This document shows, piece after piece, positions 1 to 5,840 of a DNA stretch of 5,840 nt. Location of the stretch: positions 1 through 5,840 of the forward strand of contig JAICXV010000180.1 of NCBI GenBank assembly GCA_025934545.1. Reading direction: 5' to 3'. Both the position numbers and the translations under genes were made by a program. Numbering within the stretch: position 1 is the stretch's first letter; every line of letters starts with the position of its first letter. This stretch comes from Verrucomicrobiia bacterium. Lineage in GTDB: Bacteria > Verrucomicrobiota > Verrucomicrobiia > Limisphaerales > Palsa-1400. Below the pieces are notes generated by a model. It was not told where the DNA came from, did no database searches, and was given only the letters and a program-made list of their open reading frames with translations.

Positions 1-1708
1 AACGCTCGAGTCTGACGCCTCGTTCTTCGGCCATTGGCTTCATTAGTTTTACGGTTTGTTCTACAAGCGCGTTTAGATCCGTTTCTTCGAATTGATATTG
101 TTTGCGGCCTTGTTCGATGCGGGAAAAGTCGAGGACGTTTTCGATGAGGCCAGTGAGGCGGCGACATTCCTGGACGATGAAACGGAAGTATTCTTTTTGT
201 TTGGGCGGTTCGTTGATCGCTCCGCGATCAAGAGCTTCGGCGAGCAATCGGACCGAGGCGATCGGTGCGCGCAGTTCGTGAGAGACGCTGGAAACGAAGT
301 TTGATTTCATTTCGTTCAAGCGCAGTTGCTGGCGGAATCCGCGATGCGCGCTGACCAGTCCGATACCCGCGGCAATTCCTGAAATTGCGATCAAACCGGC
401 GAAGAGCCAGGTGCGTTGTTTTTGGCGCGCGTAAAGCAAGTTGGGATGAGCGATGTAAACGGAAACGGCCACAGGCGCGAGGCCGCCTTGCAGAGACGAT
501 GAAGATAATGCGTCGAGCGGGCCCTTGGCGGGAGAGCCAATCAGCCATCGGTCGCCAATCTGGTAGGCGACTTCGGCGTAGTCGGGCACGTGCAGGCCTT
601 CCTGTTTTTCTAAATCAACAATGGTGGCGCGGGCGGAGTCTTCGGGCATAGAGCTGACGTTAAATGTTCCTTTGCCGGTTGTGTGGATTTCGGGAACGGG
701 TATGGCGGAAGAGTGGCCGATCTTGCTTCGCTCCTGCTGGTTTAAGGGACGTGTGGTCATGCTGGTATCGAGTTGTTCGGTAACAGTGACAAGTTCTGGT
801 GCGGCAGAACTCGTGACACCAGTCTGACGCATCAACCAGAAGCTGCCGGGACGATTGTTCGCGTGCAGACCTGATGTCGCGTCGCGATAAAATGTGCGGG
901 CTTCTTCATCCTGCTCCCATTCCTTTTGCCAGTGAGCAGTAAGTAAAATGCGGGGTCCCATATTGGGCGTCGAAGCCCAACGTTGTTGCTCCAATTCTGC
1001 GGCGCGTTCGAGAACCAGCGGTGAAGCAAATGATGGGTGCTCGACCGCATTGGAGCAAAGCTGGAGCAGAACGTTTGTGAACAAGGCAATGTTCGTCGCG
1101 TCGGCCGCCAGTTGCAGTCGTTGAACCCCGGCCAGCAAATGGAGAGGCAAACCCGCTTCGCTCGTCGCGTCGGTGTTGGTTTGGAGTTCGCTGAAGAGAC
1201 GGTCTTTTTCGGCGAGGCCGGAGGGCGATTTGGCGAGGTTGAGGGCCAATGAATATTTAGCGAGCGGCACGAATGCTTGCGGCGGATTAGCGCCAAGGAA
1301 TTGCAAATAGAACGTCGTGCCCTGATTAGTCGCGGCATTGCCAAACTCGGCGTCGCGCGCTTGCTGCCAAAGATGAGCTTGTGACGAAGAGAGGGACGCG
1401 ACGTCGAGAATCAGTGGCTTCGGGTCAGGTGGCGTTTGCGCGCGCGATTTGGAGCCGGCAATCGAAACGAGATTTCCGGCGGAATCGATCACGATTCGGA
1501 AGTCGTGTTCGTAACGGGAAGCGGCGTCGTTCCACCGCGTGGCAAGCGGGCGCAGGAGATCGGACGCGAGCTGCTGGCAGCGTTCTTTGGCTTCGATTTC
1601 TGCCATCCCGCGGTCTTGCCGTAGCGAATAGATGCCGACCGCCAACAGCAAGACCAACGGGAGGAGAATCAGGGCGCCTTGCCAAAAGAATGTTGGTTTT
1701 TTCTGCAC
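1..1708 (-). CDS. Membrane sensor histidine kinase, C-terminus cut by the left window edge
   Basis: This is the sensor half of a two-component system: it autophosphorylates on a histidine and passes the phosphate to a response regulator. The minus-strand frame is open for 569 codons from a GTG at 1708-1706, which directly follows an in-frame TAA (1711-1709). Residues 11-29 form a first membrane helix (GALILLPLVLLLAVGIYSL) and residues 434-451 a second. The roughly 400 residues between them should be periplasmic and match no sensor fold I recognise. No HAMP domain fits in the short linker after the second helix. The HisKA H-box FVSSVSHELRAP carries the phospho-accepting His477, and the dimerisation helices continue to about residue 540 with the usual ENVLDFSRIE. 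The N, G1, F and G2 boxes lie beyond the edge, so catalytic competence cannot be judged. The GTG has no clear Shine-Dalgarno sequence. An ATG at 1751 is in another frame and would miss the first helix. Family assignment is secure; the signal sensed is unknown. Confidence 0.93.
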   Translation of the reverse strand, partial: MQKKPTFFWQGALILLPLVLLLAVGIYSLRQDRGMAEIEAKERCQQLASDLLRPLATRWNDAASRYEHDFRIVIDSAGNLVSIAGSKSRAQTPPDPKPLILDVASLSSSQAHLWQQARDAEFGNAATNQGTTFYLQFLGANPPQAFVPLAKYSLALNLAKSPSGLAEKDRLFSELQTNTDATSEAGLPLHLLAGVQRLQLAADATNIALFTNVLLQLCSNAVEHPSFASPLVLERAAELEQQRWASTPNMGPRILLTAHWQKEWEQDEEARTFYRDATSGLHANNRPGSFWLMRQTGVTSSAAPELVTVTEQLDTSMTTRPLNQQERSKIGHSSAIPVPEIHTTGKGTFNVSSMPEDSARATIVDLEKQEGLHVPDYAEVAYQIGDRWLIGSPAKGPLDALSSSSLQGGLAPVAVSVYIAHPNLLYARQKQRTWLFAGLIAISGIAAGIGLVSAHRGFRQQLRLNEMKSNFVSSVSHELRAPIASVRLLAEALDRGAINEPPKQKEYFRFIVQECRRLTGLIENVLDFSRIEQGRKQYQFEETDLNALVEQTVKLMKPMAEERGVRLER

Positions 1709-1939
1709 TTAATCGCAGCAGAGTATGGATTGAGGCGGCGGCGTTTGTCATGGATTTGTAAATTTGGGCATTCGTCTCACTGTTCCTGGACGGGTCGGGC
1801 GAGGCTCCGGCTGAGTCTTTTACTCGGCGGCGCCTCAGAATTTCAATGGCTCGGCGGGAGCCTCGCCCTACCTTTGAATAAATCGGGTCGTTTTAAACGT
1901 CATTCTTTACACGCGGCGGGGAGATGTCTAAAGTCGGCC
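1709..1939. other. Divergent intergenic region between the kinase and the five-gene operon
   Basis: These 231 bases separate the kinase start (minus strand) from the first operon gene (plus strand), so they should hold the promoters for both directions. I see no convincing sigma-70 hexamer pair in either direction. An AT-richer patch around 1873-1910 (TTGAATAAAT, then TTTTAAACG) is the best place for the plus-strand promoter, but its spacing is poor. The only clear structure is the inverted repeat at 1797-1868. A purine run GGGGAG at 1918-1923 lies about 16 bases before the chosen ATG at 1940, too far for a standard ribosome binding site. Confidence 0.6.
1797..1868. repeat. Imperfect palindromic intergenic repeat, hairpin-forming
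   Basis: The arms 1797-1808 (GGGCGAGGCTCC) and 1857-1868 (GGAGCCTCGCCC) are perfect 12-base inverted repeats. Pairing extends to 1797-1815 with 1850-1868, with 17 of 19 positions matching and one of the two mismatches a G-U wobble in one strand. A second, competing hairpin lies inside: 1807-1816 pairs with 1822-1830 around a CTTTT loop, with one bulged G. Inference: this resembles a dispersed REP-like element. I recall similar GGGCGAGGCTCCCGCCGAG-type intergenic sequences from verrucomicrobial genomes but cannot verify this here. It could also act on transcripts as a structured leader or weak terminator, although no T-tract follows either stem. It does not look coding. Confidence 0.7.
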
Positions 1940-2596
1940 ATGCCGAAAGATTCGACGGAGTTTATTGACACCGATTTGCTCGATGCTCAGAAAACAGGGT
2001 TTTCTTCCATCAGCGATGTGCCCACCGGCTCTATGAATCGTCCCCCCACTCGCGAAGAAATCGAAGCGCTCGTCAGCCAAAAGCAGCTTCAACTCGCCGA
2101 ACTCAAACGCGCCCAGGAAACGCTGGAACGCGAGCGCGCCGGGCTGGAAGAGTTGCGCCGCCGCCAGGCGGAATTTCACACCGGCAAAGAAGAAATGCTC
2201 GTGCACCTGACGCGCGGCATCGGTTTGCTTGAAGAACAGGAAATCAAATTGCGGCGCGAGGCGGAATCGATGGCGCGGACGCTCGAAGCTTTTCGTGAGG
2301 CGGTGCAGAAAGTGCGTTGCCTGAATGAAGCGGCTTGGTCGCAGGATCATTTTCAGGCGGAATTGACGTCGGCATTGACCACGTTGGAAAACGCCCGGAT
2401 GGAATGGAATTCGGCGCGACTGAAGTTTGGAGTGCTTTCGGGAGAAATGTCGGAATCGGCTTCGGCGCAACCGCAGGCGCAGTTGTTGCCGACGAATTTA
2501 AGTTTCGGCGAACTTTGTAAATTTGGCTTCGCCCTGACCTGGCCCCTGGCGTTGATCGGGCTCGCTCTCATGGCACTGGTTTGGTTGCGACATTAA
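1940..2596 (+). CDS. Hypothetical coiled-coil protein with C-terminal membrane anchor
   Basis: I do not recognise the family. The 218-residue product has a polar N-terminus (about 1-37), then a long charged helical stretch (about 38-130) rich in Glu, Arg, Leu and Gln that should form a coiled coil. A second helical part (about 133-165) and a Gln/Ala/Ser-rich linker follow. A single hydrophobic helix at about 196-215 (FGFALTWPLALIGLALMALVW) ends only three residues before the stop. With no signal peptide, this predicts a tail-anchored protein whose body faces the cytoplasm. The frame is open upstream to 1679, but those 87 codons read through the palindromic repeat and look non-coding, so I chose the ATG at 1940 (MPKDSTEF). 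An ATG at 2033 is a shorter alternative. It opens the operon and lies 6 bases before a gene of the same architecture, with which it probably acts. A structural or scaffold role is only a guess. Confidence 0.8.
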   Translation: MPKDSTEFIDTDLLDAQKTGFSSISDVPTGSMNRPPTREEIEALVSQKQLQLAELKRAQETLERERAGLEELRRRQAEFHTGKEEMLVHLTRGIGLLEEQEIKLRREAESMARTLEAFREAVQKVRCLNEAAWSQDHFQAELTSALTTLENARMEWNSARLKFGVLSGEMSESASAQPQAQLLPTNLSFGELCKFGFALTWPLALIGLALMALVWLRH

Positions 2597-2602
2597 CGCC
2601 CC

Positions 2603-3112
2603 ATGGCCTTGCTGAAAAAGAAAGCCGACCCGATTTCCGAACGCGCGAGGGCGTTGAACTCGGAGATCGCCGATTTGGAAGCGAAGATTCGTAAGCTCAA
2701 TCAGCAAGCCGGCACTCCCGAAGTCAATAAATCCGGCGCGCGCGTGCGGTCAACGGCGTTGCCGTCTGGTTCCACGGTCGCGGCGAGCTCTCAAGCGCCC
2801 GAACCAGTTTTTGAAGAAGTGGACCAAGCGCCGATTAAACAGGAAAAAACTCAGCGCACGACAGCGGTTCCGTTGCAGGATTTGTCGACCCCGGCGCAAA
2901 AGGTCGGCTTTCTCGATCGATTGGAACAAATTTTTCGTCCGCCCCCATTGTCGAACCCAAAACTCGTCAACTATCTCGCGGCGGGCAGCATCCAGGGGTT
3001 GCGCCCGTTGCGCTACGAAAAGCGAGTGGCGCGCAATAGGTTTCTGGCGTTGGCGCTGGTCTTCGTGATAGTGTTATTCGGTATTTGCGCGGCGCTGATA
3101 AAGCACCGTTAA
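2603..3112 (+). CDS. Hypothetical small coiled-coil protein with C-terminal membrane anchor
   Basis: No family is recognised. The 169-residue product starts with a basic segment (MALLKKKADP), followed by a short predicted coiled coil at about 11-36 (ERARALNSEIADLEAKIRKL). Residues 37-95 are a low-complexity, probably disordered Ser/Thr/Pro/Ala linker. A more ordered block at about 98-145 contains FLDRLEQIFRPPPLSNPK and NYLAAGSIQGLRPLRYEKR. A hydrophobic helix at about 147-165 ends in the basic tail KHR. There is no signal peptide, so the body should be cytoplasmic and tail-anchored. The ATG lies 6 bases after the upstream stop without a Shine-Dalgarno sequence, which suggests coupled translation. 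The layout matches the upstream gene (N-terminal coiled coil, linker, C-terminal anchor, basic last residues), yet the sequences show no obvious similarity, so I infer partners rather than recent duplicates. The ordered block before the anchor is the best candidate for a binding or functional region. Confidence 0.8.
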   Translation: MALLKKKADPISERARALNSEIADLEAKIRKLNQQAGTPEVNKSGARVRSTALPSGSTVAASSQAPEPVFEEVDQAPIKQEKTQRTTAVPLQDLSTPAQKVGFLDRLEQIFRPPPLSNPKLVNYLAAGSIQGLRPLRYEKRVARNRFLALALVFVIVLFGICAALIKHR

Positions 3113-3118
3113 TTCAAT

Positions 3119-3646
3119 ATGAAATCGAACCTCCAGGCCCATGCTGTGCCGACGCGTGACGGCACGTTTATCGCCTATTACTCCGACAAAGGTCTCGCCC
3201 GACTGGATTTTCCAAATGGGAAGATGAGCTTGCGGCGGGACGCCGCACAACCCGTAGGCGCGACACCCGCGTTACGGAAAACGGCACTGAAGGAATGGCA
3301 TCGCTTGACGACCCGCGCGGTTGAGCTTGCGATCGGCGGCAAGGCGATCGCAGCGATGCCGCCCTTGGATTTAAGCGGTGCAACTGAATTCCAAAAATCG
3401 GTTTGGTCGGCATTGCAAAAAATTTCCTGCGGCAAAACCCAAACGTATTCCGAAATCGCTGCGTCGGTTCGCAAGCCAAAAGCGGCACGTGCGACCGGCA
3501 GCGCCTGCGGTGCGAACCCGATCCCGCTGTTGATTCCGTGCCATCGCGTTTTGGCGAGCGGCGGCAAGCTCGGTGGATTTTCCGGCGGGCTGGATTGGAA
3601 ACGCAAACTGCTGACACGGGAGAATGTCACGACTTTTCGCGGCTGA
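3119..3646 (+). CDS. ogt: Methylated-DNA--[protein]-cysteine S-methyltransferase (O6-alkylguanine-DNA alkyltransferase)
   Basis: This cytoplasmic repair protein removes alkyl groups from O6 of guanine (and O4 of thymine), transferring them irreversibly to its own cysteine. The 175 residues match the usual length of an Ogt/MGMT protein without the Ada regulatory domain. Residues about 10-85 form the variable N-terminal domain; the catalytic domain begins at about 89 (TEFQKSVWSALQKI). The active-site motif is IPCHRV with Cys141. By comparison with human MGMT, Tyr110 matches Tyr114, Arg124 the arginine finger Arg128, Asn133 Asn137, and Glu168 Glu172; the binding loop SGGL is at 155-158. All key residues are present, so it should be active. 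One small deviation is ATGSACGANP where AVGxAxxxNP is usual. It starts 6 bases after the previous stop and ends 4 bases before the cytochrome gene. I see no damage-response operator, so it is probably expressed at the operon's basal level. The symbol reflects the single-domain type; an ada label is excluded because no Ada domain is present. Confidence 0.95.
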   Translation: MKSNLQAHAVPTRDGTFIAYYSDKGLARLDFPNGKMSLRRDAAQPVGATPALRKTALKEWHRLTTRAVELAIGGKAIAAMPPLDLSGATEFQKSVWSALQKISCGKTQTYSEIAASVRKPKAARATGSACGANPIPLLIPCHRVLASGGKLGGFSGGLDWKRKLLTRENVTTFRG

Positions 3647-3650
3647 ACGC

Positions 3651-4766
3651 ATGCGCGTCGCTGTTTTTATTATCATAGCAGCGACAGCGCTTTCGCTTGG
3701 CGCACGCGCAGAATTGACGGAAGCACAGCGCAATACTATCGCGTTCGAGGCGCTTAGCCGACTGCACCATGTTAATCTCGACACCGATCCCGAACTGAAA
3801 TCGGCAGTCTATCGACTGCTCGAAAAAGTTCGCGGGACTGATAAGTTCCTCGAAATCGTCAAAGATTTTCACCTGCACGATTGCGATCCTGGCCTGCTCG
3901 AAGTGGCGGTCAAGGCGCCCAGCAGCGAGACTGGCGTGGAAGCGATGCGCCTGGTGTTGACGCATAACGCGGCGGATTTGGTGCGTAACAAATTGAACGG
4001 TCCCGATGCCAAAGTGGCGCGTGGCGTTGCCGAAGCGTTGGGCAATGCGACGGAACAGAAGGCGGTCGCGCCGTTGCTGGCCGTTGCAGTCGATGCGAAT
4101 CGCGACACAGCGTTGCGCAAAATTTGTGTTCGCGGATTGGCGCGAACGGCCGAAGGCGCGGACGCATTGCTCGGAGCGGCGAAAAAAGGAACGCTCGCTG
4201 AAGATTTGAAATACACCGCCAGCACGGAGTTGAACGGCGTGCGCTGGACGAAGATCAAAGCGGAAGCCGCGCAGGTTTTGCCGCTGCCGACGGCGCGCGG
4301 GGCTCAGCCGTTGCCGCCGACGGTTGAGTTGCTGAAGATGCCCGCCGATCCGGCCAATGGCGAAAAAGTTTTTTATCGGCAGCAGCCGGGCTGTTTCGCC
4401 TGCCACACCGTTCGCGGCAAAGGCGGACAGGTCGGGCCGGACCTTTCTGAAATCGGGACCAAACTCGCGCGGGAAGCAATCGTCGAATCGATCCTCGAAC
4501 CGAGCGCCGGGATTTCGGTTGGTTACGAAACGTATAGTCTCGATTTGAAATCCGGCGACGAAGCGTATGGGCTTTTGGTGAGCGACTCGGCGGATGAAAT
4601 CGTTATCAAAGATTCGAAAGGCATCGTCACGCATTACAAAAAGAGCGAAGTCATCAACAAGCGGAAGTTGAAACTGTCCCTCATGCCGACTGGTTTGCAG
4701 CAGGGGATGTCGGCGCAGGAGTTTGCTGATTTGATTGCGTTTCTCGCTGGTTTGAAAAAACAATAG
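3651..4766 (+). CDS. Exported HEAT-like repeat protein with PVC-type c-type cytochrome domain
   Basis: This is predicted to be a periplasmic electron-transfer protein with covalently bound haem. The 371-residue product begins with a signal peptide (MRVAVFIIIAATALSLGARA) and an AxA cleavage site before Glu21. Residues about 45-210 are alpha-helical with HEAT-like units (ARGVAEALGNATEQKAVAPLL is the clearest). The cytochrome domain begins at about 233 (PANGEKVFYRQQPGC). Cys248, Cys251 and His252 form the CFACH haem site, followed by GPDLSEIG and ILEPSAGIS. SLMPTGL holds Met345, the likely distal ligand, and DLIAFLAGLKK closes the domain. This is the putative haem-binding domain of PVC bacteria (TIGR02603 type), usually found at the end of much larger dehydrogenase-like proteins; here the beta-propeller part is absent. 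I prefer the ATG at 3651, 4 bases after the alkyltransferase stop, because it gives a clean signal peptide. An in-frame ATG at 3624 would add nine residues and overlap the previous gene. A GTG-started exported hydrolase-like gene follows after 4 bases. The redox partner is unknown. Confidence 0.92.
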   Translation: MRVAVFIIIAATALSLGARAELTEAQRNTIAFEALSRLHHVNLDTDPELKSAVYRLLEKVRGTDKFLEIVKDFHLHDCDPGLLEVAVKAPSSETGVEAMRLVLTHNAADLVRNKLNGPDAKVARGVAEALGNATEQKAVAPLLAVAVDANRDTALRKICVRGLARTAEGADALLGAAKKGTLAEDLKYTASTELNGVRWTKIKAEAAQVLPLPTARGAQPLPPTVELLKMPADPANGEKVFYRQQPGCFACHTVRGKGGQVGPDLSEIGTKLAREAIVESILEPSAGISVGYETYSLDLKSGDEAYGLLVSDSADEIVIKDSKGIVTHYKKSEVINKRKLKLSLMPTGLQQGMSAQEFADLIAFLAGLKKQ

Positions 4767-4770
4767 CGAC

Positions 4771-5840
4771 GTGAACCGTCGCGCATTTATCAAATCGACT
4801 CTTGCCGCCGCCATCGTCGCGCCGGCTCTTTCCACCAGGGCACAAACGTCCGACAAATTTATTTTATCCGCGCCGCTCACGCATTCGGATTGGATGCTCA
4901 AGCCGGGCATCCCGTGGGGTCCTGAAGGCGTGCAGCGCATGCTCGACGAATGCAAGGCGTGCGGCTGGACGCGAATTTATTGGCGCGCTTTCGACGGCGG
5001 ACGCGGCCTCTATAAAAGTAAATTTCTCAAGCCGATGGGCAAGTGGGATGAAGACAGTTTTTGGAATCCGCAGAGCCCGGCCGACAAACAATTGGTCGAC
5101 CGTTACAACCACATGACCGCCGAACAACGGCGCGCGTTGATTGCGAAATTTGATCTCCTTGATTACGAGCATTTCGATTCGCTCGGAGAAGCGGTCCGTT
5201 ACGGCCACAAAATCGGCCTGCAAATTCACGCGTGGCTTTCGATCAATGAAGACGATCATGGGTGGGGATTGCAGAGTGAGTTTTCGAAAAAGCATCCGCA
5301 GTTTCGCTGGGAACATCGCGATGGCCGCAAATACCATTCGCAACTGAGCTTTGCGTATCCCGAGGTGCGGAATTACAAACTCTCGTTGGTTCGCGAGCTG
5401 TTGGACAAATACAAGCTGGACGGATTTTTTCTCGATTGGATTCGTACCGGCGACGTGCGCGACAATCCGCAAAACGATAAGACCGGCGCGGCAGATTACG
5501 GGTTCGAACCGCCCTTGCGCGAAAAATATCGCAAAGAGACCGGCAAAGAATTGCGCGACGCGACCGACGATGCGGCGTTCCACCTTCGGGGAGAACCGCA
5601 AACACAATTCATGCGCGAGGTGTCGAAGCTGATCAGAAAACATCGGCTGCCCATTGCGGTAATGGTCGGTCATCCCTGGCATTACCGCGGGGAATTGGAC
5701 AAGATTGATGGCAATTTGCGCGGGTTGTTGCTCGACCTGAAGACGTGGGCGAATGAAGGGTTGATGAATTCGGCGGTGGCGGCTGGCTATTACCGCGATG
5801 GTGGCAACGCCGAAAAAGCGTGGCAAGCGTTGCGAGATGA
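4771..5840 (+). CDS. Tat-exported glycosyl-hydrolase-like (GHL10-type) TIM-barrel protein, C-terminus cut by the right window edge
   Basis: This is probably an extracytoplasmic carbohydrate-active protein; substrate unknown. The frame starts with GTG at 4771 and stays open for 356 codons to the window edge. The N-terminus NRRAFIKST fits the twin-arginine motif, followed by a moderately hydrophobic stretch and a likely cleavage site after TRA (residue 24). The next region reads like a (beta/alpha)8 barrel: the start of the barrel at 44-60 (WMLKPGIPWGPEGVQRML), GHKIGLQIHAWLSINED at about 145-161, and SFAYPEVRNYKLSLVREL just before KLDGFFLDWIRTG at 215-227. The last stretch matches the family signature VDGIHLDxIR, with Asp222 as the conserved acidic residue; HAWL matches the usual HAWF strand. 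The family is known for proteins of uncertain specificity, so hydrolysis of a particular glycan cannot be claimed. GTG is preferred as start because it lies 4 bases after the cytochrome stop and includes the export signal. Lack of a Shine-Dalgarno sequence suggests coupling to the cytochrome gene. Confidence 0.82.
   Translation, partial: MNRRAFIKSTLAAAIVAPALSTRAQTSDKFILSAPLTHSDWMLKPGIPWGPEGVQRMLDECKACGWTRIYWRAFDGGRGLYKSKFLKPMGKWDEDSFWNPQSPADKQLVDRYNHMTAEQRRALIAKFDLLDYEHFDSLGEAVRYGHKIGLQIHAWLSINEDDHGWGLQSEFSKKHPQFRWEHRDGRKYHSQLSFAYPEVRNYKLSLVRELLDKYKLDGFFLDWIRTGDVRDNPQNDKTGAADYGFEPPLREKYRKETGKELRDATDDAAFHLRGEPQTQFMREVSKLIRKHRLPIAVMVGHPWHYRGELDKIDGNLRGLLLDLKTWANEGLMNSAVAAGYYRDGGNAEKAWQALRD

Noticed and set aside
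832..1344. 170-codon minus-strand frame inside the kinase region
   Set aside because: It is out of frame with the continuous kinase reading frame and has an Arg/Ser/Pro-rich composition typical of a shadow.
1425..1751. Minus-strand ATG frame (MTNAAASIH) overlapping the kinase start, possibly an upstream gene or a frameshifted kinase N-terminus
   Set aside because: The kinase frame is intact from GTG 1708 with a good first membrane helix, so no frameshift is needed. The other frame becomes Arg/Pro-rich and nondescript.
1706..1763. Candidate minus-strand sigma-70 promoter for the kinase (ATGACA and TACTCT)
   Set aside because: Both hexamers are weak and the spacer is about 20 bases, so it is not better than chance.
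1679..1939. 87-codon N-terminal extension of the first coiled-coil gene back to an ATG at 1679
   Set aside because: It would overlap the kinase start region and translate the palindromic repeat. Its composition is unlike the charged helical body, and the ATG at 1940 gives a sensible N-terminus.
1924..1968. Possible 14-residue leader peptide (ATG TCT AAA, ending TGA) overlapping the start of the first operon gene
   Set aside because: The GGGGAG run abuts its ATG with no spacing, and the peptide has no regulatory codon pattern. Chance is the simplest explanation.
3178..3630. Long minus-strand frames opposite the alkyltransferase gene
   Set aside because: The plus-strand product has every catalytic residue of its family, and the antisense frames show nothing recognisable.
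3627..4955. 442-codon open frame on the minus strand, antisense to the cytochrome gene
   Set aside because: The product is rich in Arg, Phe, Gln and His with no domain, signal or plausible start context, and it lies opposite a well-supported cytochrome. It is the usual antisense shadow of codon bias.
4864..5826. 320-codon open frame on the minus strand, antisense to the GHL10-like gene
   Set aside because: The plus-strand frame carries the Tat signal and the DGFFLDWIR family signature. The antisense product shows no recognisable motif.

Overview
The window looks like chromosomal DNA from a free-living Gram-negative bacterium of the Planctomycetes-Verrucomicrobia-Chlamydiae (PVC) group, most likely a soil or freshwater verrucomicrobium. 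The main support is the small c-type cytochrome at 3651-4766. Its C-terminal module (CxxCH, GPDL, ILEPS, SLMP-GL, and a DLIAFL-type last helix) is the putative haem-binding domain known mainly from planctomycetes and verrucomicrobia. A moderately GC-rich base composition, few Shine-Dalgarno sequences, and a GC-rich palindromic repeat between genes fit that placement. No species can be named.

Layout. From the left edge to 1708, the minus strand carries a membrane sensor histidine kinase. It starts at a GTG, and its ATPase domain runs off the left edge. A 231-bp divergent intergenic region (1709-1939) follows, holding an imperfect inverted repeat at 1797-1868. From 1940 the plus strand carries five genes with gaps of only 6, 6, 4 and 4 bases, so probably one operon: (1) a coiled-coil protein with a C-terminal membrane anchor; (2) a second, smaller protein of the same design; (3) an O6-alkylguanine-DNA alkyltransferase with all catalytic residues; (4) an exported HEAT-like/cytochrome c protein; (5) a Tat-exported glycosyl-hydrolase-like (GHL10-type) TIM-barrel protein cut by the right edge. 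None of the junctions has a convincing Shine-Dalgarno sequence, which suggests translational coupling.

How they fit together. Genes 4 and 5 both act outside the cytoplasm. In this group such proteins usually belong to polysaccharide or sugar turnover, so a link between the haem protein and the hydrolase is plausible but unproven. The alkyltransferase is a cytoplasmic DNA-repair protein and seems to be a passenger. The two tail-anchored coiled-coil proteins have no recognisable function. Their adjacency and shared architecture suggest that they act together at the inner membrane. The kinase is transcribed away from the operon, and its response regulator is not in the window.

I found no tRNA, rRNA, CRISPR array, transposase or phage gene. 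Apart from 1709-1939 the window is almost entirely coding. Many long open frames antisense to the real genes are by-products of codon bias. The window holds no clearly new system. The least explained parts are the paired tail-anchored proteins, the kinase's roughly 400-residue sensor region, and the intergenic repeat.
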